This document shows, piece by piece, positions 1 to 7,119 of a stretch of 10,020 bases of DNA. Made by a program: the position numbers and the translations under genes. Under the pieces are notes generated by a model. The model worked only from the letters and a program-made list of their open reading frames with translations, did no database searches and was not told where the DNA came from. The first letter of the stretch is position 1; each line of letters starts with the position of its first letter. This stretch comes from DALYJJ01 sp031969915 (GTDB taxonomy: Bacteria > Acidobacteriota > Terriglobia > Bryobacterales > Bryobacteraceae), in contig DALYJJ010000192.1 in assembly GCA_031969915.1 (NCBI GenBank), forward strand, positions 1-10,020. Reading direction: 5' to 3'.

Positions 1-55
1 ATGGGTGGGGTACAGCGGACGGGGGCGCGTGAGGAGTTGCGGGTGCTTGGGGCAT
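1..55 (-). CDS. possible start of a further minus-strand gene (partial)
   Basis: Downstream of the hydrolase stop on the minus strand there is an AGGAAA sequence (63-68), then seven bases, then an ATG at 55-53 that stays open to the window edge. The 18 residues are rich in proline, alanine and histidine and match no family I know. The ribosome-binding-site spacing is plausible and the gene would continue the operon. However, such a short open stretch in GC-rich DNA can occur by chance. No terminator hairpin is visible in 1-70. Confidence 0.2.
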   Translation of the reverse strand, partial: MPQAPATPHAPPSAVPHP

Positions 56-70
56 GGGGTGGTTTCCTGT

Positions 71-847
71 TCAGTTGCCGGCGTGGCGGTTGAAGAACTG
101 TTCGGCGACGGTGATGAAGCGGATGGGTTCTTCGGCCATGGGGTGGTGGCCGGAGCCTTCCAGCACTTCGAGGGTGAAGTTGGGGAACCATGCGCCGAGG
201 GTGCCTTGGATGGCTTCCGGGCCGAAGGCTGGGAAGTCGTGCCGACCGACAATGGCGAGGACCGGGACGGGGAGTTGTTTGACCTCGCGATGGAAGTCGG
301 TGGCCGACCACATGCGGAGGAAGCCGGTTGCGGCGGCGGGATTCACCTGGTTGCGGAATTCCAGGAGGTTGGACTCATGCCAGAGCGAGGTGAGGCGGTT
401 GCCGGTGATCATGTGGGCGATGGTTTTCCAGTCGTCATCGTCGCCGATGGCGGAGGAGAAGAGGGCCTGTCCGGCGGCATCGAGAGGGACGCCGCTGGCG
501 GGGACCGGGGTGATGGCGATGAGTGACTTCACGCGCTCAGGGGCGTTGGCGGCGAGGCGCTGCGCGACCATGCCGCTCATGGAGTGGCCCATGACGTGGA
601 AACGCTGCCAGCCGAGTTCAGTGGCGAGGCGGAGGCCGTCGGTGGCGGCCTCCTGTGCAGTGTAGTCACCAGCGATGTGCATGGACAGGCCGTAGCCGCG
701 GTGGTCCATGAACGCGTAGGTGAAACGCTGCTGGTCGAGCAGCGGCCAGACGGGCTGGAAGCTGCGGTGCGTCGCCATCCAGTTGTGCATGACGAGCACC
801 GTTTCCGGTCCGTGGCCGATGAGAGTGTGACCGTTCAACGAGGGCAT
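71..847 (-). CDS. alpha/beta-fold hydrolase
   Basis: 258-residue cytosolic protein of the alpha/beta hydrolase superfamily (COG0596 type). Visible family landmarks are the nucleophile elbow G87-H-S-M-S-G92 with Ser89 as nucleophile, the oxyanion-side segment near H21-N-W at the end of an early strand, the acid in G201-R-H-D204, and the catalytic His in G231-S-G-H-H235. No signal peptide is present. The substrate cannot be predicted; related proteins include esterases, lactonases and haloperoxidase-like enzymes. The ATG is preceded by AAGGA, and the stop codon of the upstream gene (857-859) overlaps this ribosome binding site, so the two genes are very probably co-transcribed and translationally linked. 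It is the last clear gene of a tetR-controlled operon. Confidence 0.93.
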   Translation of the reverse strand: MPSLNGHTLIGHGPETVLVMHNWMATHRSFQPVWPLLDQQRFTYAFMDHRGYGLSMHIAGDYTAQEAATDGLRLATELGWQRFHVMGHSMSGMVAQRLAANAPERVKSLIAITPVPASGVPLDAAGQALFSSAIGDDDDWKTIAHMITGNRLTSLWHESNLLEFRNQVNPAAATGFLRMWSATDFHREVKQLPVPVLAIVGRHDFPAFGPEAIQGTLGAWFPNFTLEVLEGSGHHPMAEEPIRFITVAEQFFNRHAGN

Positions 848-856
848 GAGGCGTCC

Positions 857-1423
857 TTATGCCTTTGTGGCGACGGCGGGCTCCCATGCGGCGGGCGCGA
901 ATTGCGGATCGAGCGGGGTGCGCGCGAGGTGGTTGGTGTAGTTGGAGAGCGTCTTCATGCCGACGCCGAGAACGACTTCGAGGGCCTGCTCACTGGTGTA
1001 GCCGGCGTCGAGGAAGCGCTCGTAGGAGGTGGCGGAGGGCCAACCACGGCGTTCGACGACTTCCCTGGTAAAGATGCGCAGGGCTTCGAGTTTGGAGTCG
1101 GCGATGGGTTCGCCATCGCGAATGGCGTTGACGACTTGCGAGGACACCTTCTGCATGCCGGAGATGGCGGTGTGGGCTGCGACGCAATAGCCGCAGGCGT
1201 TCTCGGTGCTGACGGTGAGCAGGACGACCTGGCGCTCAGTTGCGGTGAGCGAGGTTTGGTCAAAGAGCGCGCCGACGGCGAGGTAGGCCTTGAGGAGCGT
1301 GGGAGCGTTGGCCATGTTGCCGAGGAGGTTCGGGATGAAGCCGAAGTTCTTCCTGGCTTGTGCGAGCACTTCGCGGGCGGGTTCGGGGGCGGTTTGTTCG
1401 TTGCGTGGTTTGAGGTTGTTCAT
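857..1423 (-). CDS. carboxymuconolactone decarboxylase / AhpD-like peroxidase-related protein
   Basis: 188-residue protein of the CMD/AhpD superfamily. The diagnostic redox motif is E74-x2-C77-x-Y79-C80-x3-H84, the E-x2-C-x2-C-x3-H arrangement of AhpD-like alkyl-hydroperoxidase proteins. The N-terminal NFGFIPNLL segment (about 26-34) is typical of the 'uncharacterized peroxidase-related' branch. The motif makes a peroxide or thiol redox role more likely than ring-cleavage decarboxylation, but the substrate is unknown. An AAAGGAAA ribosome binding site lies upstream of the ATG. The gene follows tetR on the same strand after a 77-base gap containing a perfect palindrome, and overlaps the ribosome binding site of the hydrolase gene. 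Repression by the adjacent TetR is inferred from this layout. Confidence 0.93.
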   Translation of the reverse strand: MNNLKPRNEQTAPEPAREVLAQARKNFGFIPNLLGNMANAPTLLKAYLAVGALFDQTSLTATERQVVLLTVSTENACGYCVAAHTAISGMQKVSSQVVNAIRDGEPIADSKLEALRIFTREVVERRGWPSATSYERFLDAGYTSEQALEVVLGVGMKTLSNYTNHLARTPLDPQFAPAAWEPAVATKA

Positions 1424-1456
1424 GTGAGTTTTTCCTTTCGGTTCGTTGGATGTTTT

Positions 1457-1478
1457 GTCTGGAACAAACGTTCCAGAC
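1457..1478. promoter_or_regulatory. candidate TetR operator, perfect 22-bp palindrome
   Basis: Arms GTCTGGAAC (1457-1465) and GTTCCAGAC (1470-1478) are exact reverse complements around a 4-base spacer. The site lies between the tetR stop and the start of the CMD gene, about 33 bases upstream of that start, where a bound repressor would block the CMD-hydrolase promoter. Length and symmetry fit TetR-family operators. Flanking DNA (1487-1500) is A/T-rich. I could not assign convincing -35/-10 boxes. Confidence 0.75.
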
Positions 1479-1500
1479 TAGAGCAAAAAAATTCATTTCT

Positions 1501-2082
1501 TCACGTGAGCAGGCGCGACACCTGGTTGACGACGGACTCCAGTGTGGTTTTGGGCGCCTGCGAGCGCAAGAGGACCATCAGGCCGACGAGCTGGCTCATA
1601 AGTGTGCGGCCCATGTCGGTGGGGTCGATGTGTTTGGGAATCTGGTCCTGCTCCTGGCCGGCGCGGACCAGATCGGCGAAGAAGCGTTCGACGTCGCGGA
1701 GGCCTTCGCGGACGATGAGGGAGACCTCTTCATCATGCGGGGCGACCTCAAGGGCGGAGTTGACCAGGAAGCAGCCGAGGCGGCCCAGAGGACCACGGGA
1801 GCCATCGATCATGCTGCGAAAGACGGCCGTGATGGCTTCGCGAGGAGGGTATCCGGCGGCGGCGGCGCGAATGGCGGAAGCGCGGTTGTCGGTGTCGTAG
1901 CGGCGCAGGGAGCGGACGAGGACATCGCGTTTGCTCTTGAATGTGTCGTAGAAACTCCCGCGGTTGATGCCCATGGCCTTGAGGAGCATCTCCATCGAGG
2001 TCGCCTCATAGCCGTGGGTCCAGAAGACCTCCTTGGCGTTGTCAAGCGCCACGTCGATGTCGAACTGTTTATCCCAGGGCAT
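1501..2082 (-). CDS. TetR/AcrR family transcriptional repressor
   Basis: 193 residues from the preferred ATG. The N-terminal TetR DNA-binding domain occupies about residues 8-55, with the helix-turn-helix around 28-47 (ATSMEMLLKAMGINRGSFY, then DTFKSKRDVL), a textbook TetR_N pattern. The C-terminal ligand-binding half (about 75-193) has the common G-C-F-L-V-N segment near Cys104. The start is chosen because many relatives begin with MPW-(D/E)-K-x-FD. A GTG at 2106 would add eight residues and has GGGAAG very close in front, so it remains possible. Neighbours suggest repression of the downstream CMD-hydrolase genes through the palindrome at 1457-1478. GGAAC/GTTCC half-sites around its own start hint at autoregulation. 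The ligand is unknown. Confidence 0.92.
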   Translation of the reverse strand: MPWDKQFDIDVALDNAKEVFWTHGYEATSMEMLLKAMGINRGSFYDTFKSKRDVLVRSLRRYDTDNRASAIRAAAAGYPPREAITAVFRSMIDGSRGPLGRLGCFLVNSALEVAPHDEEVSLIVREGLRDVERFFADLVRAGQEQDQIPKHIDPTDMGRTLMSQLVGLMVLLRSQAPKTTLESVVNQVSRLLT

Positions 2083-2084
2083 GA

Positions 2085-2135
2085 GGAACTCGTTCCGGCC
2101 ATTCACAGCTTCCCATGTTTGGAACGATCAGTCAA
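2085..2135. promoter_or_regulatory. possible tetR autoregulatory half-sites
   Basis: Two sequences related to the 1457-1478 operator lie around the tetR start. GGAAC-TC-GTTCC (2085-2096) is a perfect inverted repeat with a 2-base instead of 4-base spacer. TGGAAC-GATC-AGTCAA (2120-2135) has one exact core half-site and one degenerate half (3 of 6 bases), with the normal 4-base spacer. On the minus strand the degenerate half reads TTGACT, a fair -35 hexamer, but no good -10 follows. Autoregulation is inferred. Confidence 0.35.
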
Positions 2136-2184
2136 GACCCAGTTCGGATCAGTTGCGGTGGGCTGGCTGGGGCAGATGTGGGGC

Positions 2185-2964
2185 TCAGGCGGCAGCACGG
2201 CGGCCGGCTGAGTAGCCCGCGGCGATAGAGACGAGCATGGCCAGGCCGTGAAAGACGAGAAGGTGGCCGGACTCGTGTTCGGGGCAGGATATCTGAAGGG
2301 CGAGGAGAGCGACCGTGCCGCCGAGGGCGCCGATGAGGGCTCCGGTGAGGGACCAGTTGAGCGGGTAACCCCGGCGGGCGAACGCGAAGGTCATGGCTGA
2401 GGTGAGCAGGGCGATCATGAAGCCGCCGGAGAGACAACGGATGCCGTCAGCGAAAAAATGTTCCTGGGGATGGGCTGTGAACAGGAAGACTGCCAGGGAA
2501 GCAAAGCCGAGAGGGAGCAGCAGAAGAGGCGCGAGCGCAGGGACGACTGCGCGTGCAGCCGGGCGGAGAGTGGCGTTGAGGCTCAGCGCCGCGAGGATGA
2601 CGGTGGAGGCGAACAGAAAGCCGAGGCTGAGAGATTGCACTGGGGAGAGCGTCAACCATCCTCGCGCTCCCATGGTCAGCATGTGCAACCCGGCAATAGC
2701 GGAGGCCAAGGCGATCGCGCCGATGACCACTACCGGAGTTGAGGGCAGCGGGCGAACAGGCTTCAGGTCGGCATGGATGAGCGTGCGCACGCGATCGGCG
2801 GCTTCGCTGCCGAGGCCGGAGTCGGGCACTGGGGATTCGACCCAGCGGAGGAGTTCTTCGCAGCGCGCACAGTTGCGGAGGTGGTCGCTGAAGGAGGTGG
2901 TCCGTTTCAATTCGACGATGGGAGTTCCCTCACTGAGGAGGCGGGTCACTTCGGCGCAGGTCAT
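2185..2964 (-). CDS. anti-sigma factor: zinc-finger-like N-terminus plus NrsF (DUF1109)-like membrane domain
   Basis: 259-residue membrane protein. The N-terminus (1-45) carries H28-x3-C32-x2-C35, the zinc-binding pattern of ZAS-type anti-sigma domains, and would face the cytoplasm to hold the sigma factor. After a linker come about six hydrophobic segments (roughly 77-98, 110-130, 138-163, 178-196, 205-224, 234-252). The last third resembles NrsF/DUF1109: a Cys in the fourth segment (C177) and a C227-P-E motif after the fifth, 50 residues apart. NrsF proteins restrain SigF-type ECF factors, and two conserved Cys are implicated in heavy-metal response. The ATG overlaps the sigma stop by four bases (ATGA), with AAAGGAGAA in front, so the pair is translationally coupled. 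The zinc-finger-like head on an NrsF-like body is unusual. Confidence 0.8.
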   Translation of the reverse strand: MTCAEVTRLLSEGTPIVELKRTTSFSDHLRNCARCEELLRWVESPVPDSGLGSEAADRVRTLIHADLKPVRPLPSTPVVVIGAIALASAIAGLHMLTMGARGWLTLSPVQSLSLGFLFASTVILAALSLNATLRPAARAVVPALAPLLLLPLGFASLAVFLFTAHPQEHFFADGIRCLSGGFMIALLTSAMTFAFARRGYPLNWSLTGALIGALGGTVALLALQISCPEHESGHLLVFHGLAMLVSIAAGYSAGRRAAA

Positions 2965-3584
2965 CGGATTTCTCCTTTCTCTTGACGCAAGCCCAAGGCC
3001 TGGCGAATGGACTGGTAGGCGCGATAGGCCTTTTGCTTGACTGCGGCTGAGGTCGAGCCAGTGGCGCGCGCGACCTCGTCTACGCTCATGCCGCTCACCT
3101 TGAGCATGAGGAGCACCTCGCGCTGGGCCTCGGGCAGAGATTGCATGGCGGCGAGGACGGTGTTGGCTTCGAGGCGGCTTTCCATGGCGGAGCGGGGGTC
3201 AGCCTGAGGATGGCGGTCTATGCCGTCGATGCTCGACTCGCGGCCGGAGGTTCGCTGCCAGCGGCGGTATTGATCGACTCGGGTGTGGCGTGCAATGGCG
3301 AGCACCCAGGGCAGAACAGGATCGCCGGGGCGGTAGGCGTGCCGGGCCCGGTGGATGCGCAGCCAGCATTCCTGAAGGAGGTCCTCCACGAGGCGCGGGT
3401 TGCCAGTGAGTGCGTAATAGAAACGGGTAAGGATGGGGTGGAGGCGGGCGACAAGCTCATCGGCGGCGGCGGGGTCGGCCTGCTGATATCGGCACATGAG
3501 GCGGATGAGGACTTCGGAAGCCTCGCTCCGGGTTTCGGCGCCCGCTTCCGCCGATCCGTGCTGGGGCTCTTCGGGGTTCGTCAT
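2961..3584 (-). CDS. ECF RNA polymerase sigma factor (SigF-like by partner)
   Basis: 207 residues from the preferred ATG. Sigma region 2 spans about 25-111, with the core-binding helix VEDLLQECWLRIHRAR (66-81) and the -10-recognising segment around LPWVLAIARHTRVDQYRRW. Region 4 spans about 143-197 (SLPEAQREVLLM, then a helix-turn-helix at about 165-190). There is no region 1 or 3, so it is an ECF factor. An in-frame ATG at 3689 would add 35 residues that look unlike sigma sequence and would begin 3 bases after the polyferredoxin stop. Neither start has a clear ribosome binding site. It directly precedes and overlaps its NrsF-like anti-sigma gene. It is the likely reader of the GTTACC-N16-CGAA promoters at 7120-7217, which would make it autoregulated. 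Confidence 0.92.
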   Translation of the reverse strand: MTNPEEPQHGSAEAGAETRSEASEVLIRLMCRYQQADPAAADELVARLHPILTRFYYALTGNPRLVEDLLQECWLRIHRARHAYRPGDPVLPWVLAIARHTRVDQYRRWQRTSGRESSIDGIDRHPQADPRSAMESRLEANTVLAAMQSLPEAQREVLLMLKVSGMSVDEVARATGSTSAAVKQKAYRAYQSIRQALGLRQEKGEIR

Positions 3585-3692
3585 GGGGCAATGGCTCGAC
3601 GGCGTGACCGGTGCGGCCACCTCTTGAGTGTGCAACGTGAACCACGGAGCAGGCAAGGAATACGGAGCGATGGGGTGAGGAATCGTCATGAC

Positions 3693-4784
3693 TCAGATCA
3701 GCGGCCTCGCTGAAGGAGCGGGCTGGATTTGGACGAGGATGGACTCCTGCGGGTCGCGGTGACTCTTGTTCTCCAGGCGCAAGACGCCTCGGGGGCAGAC
3801 TTCGGCGCAGAGTCCGCAGCCGACGCAGGAGGCGCGGGTGAAGCTCTTACCGGCCTGGGCGTAGGAGCGGACGTCGATGCCCATCTCGCAGTACTTCGAG
3901 CACATACCGCAGGAGATGCACATGTTCTCCTTGACCGTGATCCGGTAGCGGCCAAACTTCTGTACGAGGCCGAGCAGGGCGGCCATGGGGCAGAAGAAAC
4001 GGCACCAAAGGCGCGTTCCACCGAGGGGATAGAGACCCACGCCGACAACGCCGGCGAGCATCGAAGAGACGACGAGGCCATAGAAGGACTGAAAGCCGGT
4101 GGTGAACCGGGCCACTTCGGGATGGCTCTTGCCCGCGCCCCAACTGATGAAGAGCAGCGCTGTGAGGAGCAGGCTGGTTCCGAGCACGGTGTGGATGGTG
4201 AACTTCTCGATCTTCCAGGATGTGGACGATTTGTCCGAGAGATGGCGCCAGGGTTCGCCGAAGGTGTTGGCGAGGCCGCCGCAGCCGCAGATCCAGGAGC
4301 AATACCAGCGCTTCCCGAAGAAGGCGGCGAGGATGGGGACCAGCAGCGCGGAGCCGAGGAAGCTGTAGAGGATGAAGGGCAGCGGCAGCGAGAAGATGTA
4401 GGACGGAGTGAGGTAATCCATCTTCAGGGGCCACAGATAGCTGAAGTAATACTCGGGCTGGTGGAGGAATTTGAGCAGGTGCGGGATCGAGAAGGCGAAG
4501 GTAGCCTGGACGAAGATCACGACTGAGGTGCGGACGATCTGGTAGCGGTTGTGGCGGTACTTGCGGATCATCCAGAGTCCGCCGAGAGTGACCGCGAGGG
4601 TGTAAAGCAGGCCGTAGAGCGTCCATTTGCTATCGAGCCCGATGGCGCGGGCTGGGTGCGTGAACCACTCGGTGAAGTAGAGCACGAGGTAGAAGGCGGT
4701 GAGCAGGGCGCTGAGGAGCCACGCGGTGATGCCGCGGTTCTTAACGTCGTGGAGGAGCCAGTGGGCAGTGCCGGCTTTGATCAT
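3693..4784 (-). CDS. membrane-bound 4Fe-4S polyferredoxin (NapH/NosR-like)
   Basis: 363-residue inner-membrane protein with about six transmembrane segments (roughly 20-40, 54-72, 84-102, 128-157, 195-215, 232-254). Two Cys-x3-Cys elements occur as in the NapH/NosR/CcoG family: C162-S-W-I-C166-G-C168 and C261-R-F-F-C265-P. A C-terminal two-cluster ferredoxin domain has C289-x2-C-x2-C-x3-C299 and C320-x2-C-x2-C-x3-C330, enough for two [4Fe-4S] clusters. It probably moves electrons across or along the membrane. The partner oxidoreductase gene lies 9 bases upstream, so an electron route from NAD(P)H via FAD to the clusters is inferred. It is not NosR itself: the N-terminal FMN domain is missing and no denitrification genes are nearby. 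The first Cys-x3-Cys is followed by G-C-G, not the usual Pro. The ribosome binding site is AAGGA. Confidence 0.9.
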   Translation of the reverse strand: MIKAGTAHWLLHDVKNRGITAWLLSALLTAFYLVLYFTEWFTHPARAIGLDSKWTLYGLLYTLAVTLGGLWMIRKYRHNRYQIVRTSVVIFVQATFAFSIPHLLKFLHQPEYYFSYLWPLKMDYLTPSYIFSLPLPFILYSFLGSALLVPILAAFFGKRWYCSWICGCGGLANTFGEPWRHLSDKSSTSWKIEKFTIHTVLGTSLLLTALLFISWGAGKSHPEVARFTTGFQSFYGLVVSSMLAGVVGVGLYPLGGTRLWCRFFCPMAALLGLVQKFGRYRITVKENMCISCGMCSKYCEMGIDVRSYAQAGKSFTRASCVGCGLCAEVCPRGVLRLENKSHRDPQESILVQIQPAPSARPLI

Positions 4785-4793
4785 GAGGAGTCC

Positions 4794-6092
4794 TTATGCC
4801 GCCTGTAGGCCATTGCGGCGCTGGTATTCCGCGAAGGCAACGCGCGCGCTATCGAGGTTGGCGCGGCCGAATTCGATATCGAATTGGGCGAGGTGAAGTT
4901 GCGGCATCACGTCGGCCATGGAGCGGTGTTCGGCGATCCAGCGTTCAAAAAAGGTGTGATCCCAGCGCGAGCCGAGCATATTGAATCCGATGACGGCGCC
5001 GTTGCGTTCGATTAGGCGGATGCTGGCGTGCGGCCCGGGAAGGCGGTGAAAGAAACTGCGGGCGTCGTCGGGGAGGCGAACGACGTCGCCGACGGTGGTG
5101 TATTCAACTTCGAAAAACTTGGCGCTGTTGTAGAAGAGCGGCGGGCGGTAATCGACGGGGTCGCCAAGCATGGCCCTGGCGGCTTGTTCGCCTTGGCGCT
5201 TGGCTGCGTACCAGATCTGCTCGACCAGCGGCGAGCCGTCGGGGCGCGTGAACTCGGCGCAGTCACCAGCGGCGTAGACATCGGGGAGTGGGGTTTGGAA
5301 GGACGGGTTCACCCGAATACCACGGCCGATGGCGGGCGGCGTGGCGACCTCCTTCAGCCAGTCGGTCGCGGGGCGCACGCCGATGCAAATGCCGAGCATC
5401 TGGCAGGGAAGATCCAGGCCTTGACTGGTACGGACGCCGGCGACGCGGCCATTGGCGGTGGTGACGGTGGTGACTTCGTGCTCCAGATGGAGGCGGACGC
5501 CGCGGGCGCGGATGTGCTCGGCGATGATGTCGCCTTCCTCACGGGCGAGGGCCATGGGCCAGTACCAGGATTCGCGTACGAGGAAGTCGATTTCGACGCC
5601 ATGGTGGACGAGACATTCAACCAGTTCGACGCCGATGAGTCCGCCACCCACGACGACGGCCTGTTTAGTGGTGGGCGTGAGACGTTCGCACTCGGCGAGG
5701 TGCTGCAAGGAGACGAAGTGAACGGCGCCATCCTTGACGTCGCTGAGGCCCGGCCAGTCGAAGCGGTTGGGGACGGAGCCGGTGGCGAGCAGGAGCTTGT
5801 CGTAGGTGAGTTCGCGGCCACCGGCAAGGCGCAGCAGGTGGCGGCTGGCGTCGAGATCGCGAACCCAGGCGCGGAGGAGCTCGATGCGTTGTTTGTCGTA
5901 GGATTTGCGCTCGAAGGGTTCGAGGTCGCGGAGGTTCATGCGGTCCATGTAGGCGTACATGAGGGCGGTGCGCGAGATGAAGTAGTCGCCTTCGCCACTG
6001 ATGACGGTGATGCGGGCGCGTGAGTCGCGCTGGCGCAGAGTGAAGGCGGCGGTGATGCCAGCGACGCCGTTGCCGATGATGACGTAGTGCAT
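4794..6092 (-). CDS. FAD/NAD(P)-dependent pyridine nucleotide-disulfide-type oxidoreductase
   Basis: 432-residue cytosolic flavoprotein. FAD-binding Rossmann motif G7-N-G-V-A-G12 at the N-terminus, the L-A-T-G-S segment at 102-106, a second NAD(P)-binding Rossmann motif V148-G-G-G-L-I-G154, and the FAD ribityl-binding A275-G-D-C278 give the classic two-dinucleotide-domain order. No redox-active CxxC or CxxxxC disulfide is seen in the first domain, so it is unlike thioredoxin or glutathione reductases and closer to ferredoxin/rubredoxin/nitrite-reductase-type NADH oxidoreductases. A C-terminal domain of about 110 residues (about 320-432) follows. It probably supplies electrons to the membrane polyferredoxin encoded 9 bases downstream. 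AAAGG precedes the ATG and overlaps the TAA of the lipoprotein gene region. The natural acceptor is unknown. Confidence 0.92.
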   Translation of the reverse strand: MHYVIIGNGVAGITAAFTLRQRDSRARITVISGEGDYFISRTALMYAYMDRMNLRDLEPFERKSYDKQRIELLRAWVRDLDASRHLLRLAGGRELTYDKLLLATGSVPNRFDWPGLSDVKDGAVHFVSLQHLAECERLTPTTKQAVVVGGGLIGVELVECLVHHGVEIDFLVRESWYWPMALAREEGDIIAEHIRARGVRLHLEHEVTTVTTANGRVAGVRTSQGLDLPCQMLGICIGVRPATDWLKEVATPPAIGRGIRVNPSFQTPLPDVYAAGDCAEFTRPDGSPLVEQIWYAAKRQGEQAARAMLGDPVDYRPPLFYNSAKFFEVEYTTVGDVVRLPDDARSFFHRLPGPHASIRLIERNGAVIGFNMLGSRWDHTFFERWIAEHRSMADVMPQLHLAQFDIEFGRANLDSARVAFAEYQRRNGLQAA

Positions 6093-6108
6093 GGTGTGAG
6101 TTGACCTT

Positions 6109-7107
6109 TTAGGGGGTGCGCGGAGGCCGCTGGCGCAGGCCGAGGCGGGTGAGGGTAGCTTCGCCGCCGGGCTTGTTCATTTCCCAATACTTGAGGCGAT
6201 CGGATTTCACTAGGACGCCACGATCACCATCCGAGGAGCGCCATTCGAGAATGCGATGGGAGGCGGTTGCTTCAACCAGAAAAGTGAAGCTGGTTCCGCC
6301 CTGTTCTTCGGCGCGCCACGTTTCGGCTTCGAAGGTTCCGGCGGGTACGGTGACGCGGACGGGGGTGGCCTCGCGGGTGAAGCGAGCCTTGGACCAGGCG
6401 GCCTCGCGGTGGCTGTGGTGTTCCTGCTGCAACGAGCGGCGGAAGGGAAGCGTCACTTCGCCTCCGGGTTCAAGACGGGGTTCGGCCATGCCTCGGGACC
6501 AAAACCAGAGTTGCTCTTCGGTGATTCCCGCGGCCGGCGAGGCGAGGATGGCGGCGCGATCGGCTTCTCCGTCGAAGTAGCTGTGGCCGGTGTAGTGGAG
6601 GCCATCGGGCTGACGCAGCCATTGCGCCCAGGAATGGCCGCACCATTCCTGGCTGGAGAAGGAAACCTTCGTGAGGTGTCCGCCAGGTTGCCCCGGGAGC
6701 GAGGCCAGGGCAAGGAAGCTGCTGGTTTGTTCATTGTAGTCGTACATCCCGGTTTGAAAATCCTGAACGAGGTTGAGCTTCATGACGGGGAAGACGTCGC
6801 TGGGGGCGTGCCTGCCTGGGTCGGCTTTGACGCGGGCCTCGTAGGAGAACGGTTCGGAGACGAAGATGGCGACGGCGACACCGGATCGGGGTGAACCGTA
6901 GCGCGGGTAGGTAAGGTCGTAGCTGGAGATTTCAGCCTGGCCGTCGCCCCAGTGGGACCAGAATGTTTGATCCATGTAAGGCTTAGCCGGGGCGACAGCC
7001 TTCGTCCGCGGTTTTGGGGCTGGCGTCACGGGGGGCTTGGGAGCGCACGAAGCCGCCAGCAGGGCCGATGCGAGCAGGGGAAGACGGAGTGAGGACGGAC
7101 GCGCCAT
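6109..7107 (-). CDS. predicted lipoprotein, first gene of the sigma-factor operon
   Basis: 332 residues from the chosen ATG. A short basic N-terminus and hydrophobic stretch end in L17-A-A-S-C21, a usable though not ideal lipobox, followed by a Pro/Lys-rich linker (22-43), so it should be a secreted lipoprotein. The body has conserved-looking blocks: PRYGSPRSG (68-76), AVAIFVSEPF (78-87), KLNLVQDFQTGMYDY (110-124) and SSQEWCG (151-157). From memory these resemble a Bacteroidota lipoprotein family often mislabelled 'septum formation inhibitor Maf'; it is not Maf. Function is unknown. The frame is open back to 7227, but the signal peptide fixes the start at 7107. No ribosome binding site is present, and the predicted promoter puts transcription only about 5-8 bases upstream, so translation may be nearly leaderless. 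Confidence 0.85.
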   Translation of the reverse strand: MARPSSLRLPLLASALLAASCAPKPPVTPAPKPRTKAVAPAKPYMDQTFWSHWGDGQAEISSYDLTYPRYGSPRSGVAVAIFVSEPFSYEARVKADPGRHAPSDVFPVMKLNLVQDFQTGMYDYNEQTSSFLALASLPGQPGGHLTKVSFSSQEWCGHSWAQWLRQPDGLHYTGHSYFDGEADRAAILASPAAGITEEQLWFWSRGMAEPRLEPGGEVTLPFRRSLQQEHHSHREAAWSKARFTREATPVRVTVPAGTFEAETWRAEEQGGTSFTFLVEATASHRILEWRSSDGDRGVLVKSDRLKYWEMNKPGGEATLTRLGLRQRPPRTP

Positions 7108-7119
7108 CGAAACATGGTA

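Noticed and set aside
1424..1500. Sigma-70 promoter for the CMD-hydrolase operon
   Set aside because: A promoter must be near the operator, but no hexamer pair with acceptable match and spacing could be picked out, so none is annotated.
584..1900. Long plus-strand open frame of 438 codons
   Set aside because: It runs antisense across three well-supported minus-strand genes, has no family features, is Gly/Val/Arg-rich as expected from the complement of GC-rich coding DNA, and has no ribosome binding site.
2365..2388. GTAACC followed by CGAA on the plus strand
   Set aside because: GTAACC at 2365-2370 matches the -35 box, but the CGAA copies lie 8 and 14 bases later, not 16, and the site is inside the anti-sigma coding region with no gene to drive.
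3693..4784. NosR or NapH of a denitrification operon
   Set aside because: Only the membrane and ferredoxin parts are present and no nitrous-oxide or nitrate reductase genes are in the window; the neighbours are a flavoprotein and a sigma factor.
5028..6023. Plus-strand open frame of 331 codons antisense to the FAD oxidoreductase
   Set aside because: The minus strand encodes a complete flavoprotein with all cofactor motifs; the plus frame is a compositional shadow without recognisable domains.
6109..7107. Septum formation inhibitor Maf
   Set aside because: True Maf is a cytosolic nucleotide pyrophosphatase of about 200 residues. This protein has a lipoprotein signal and none of the Maf motifs; any such label on relatives is probably a propagated error.
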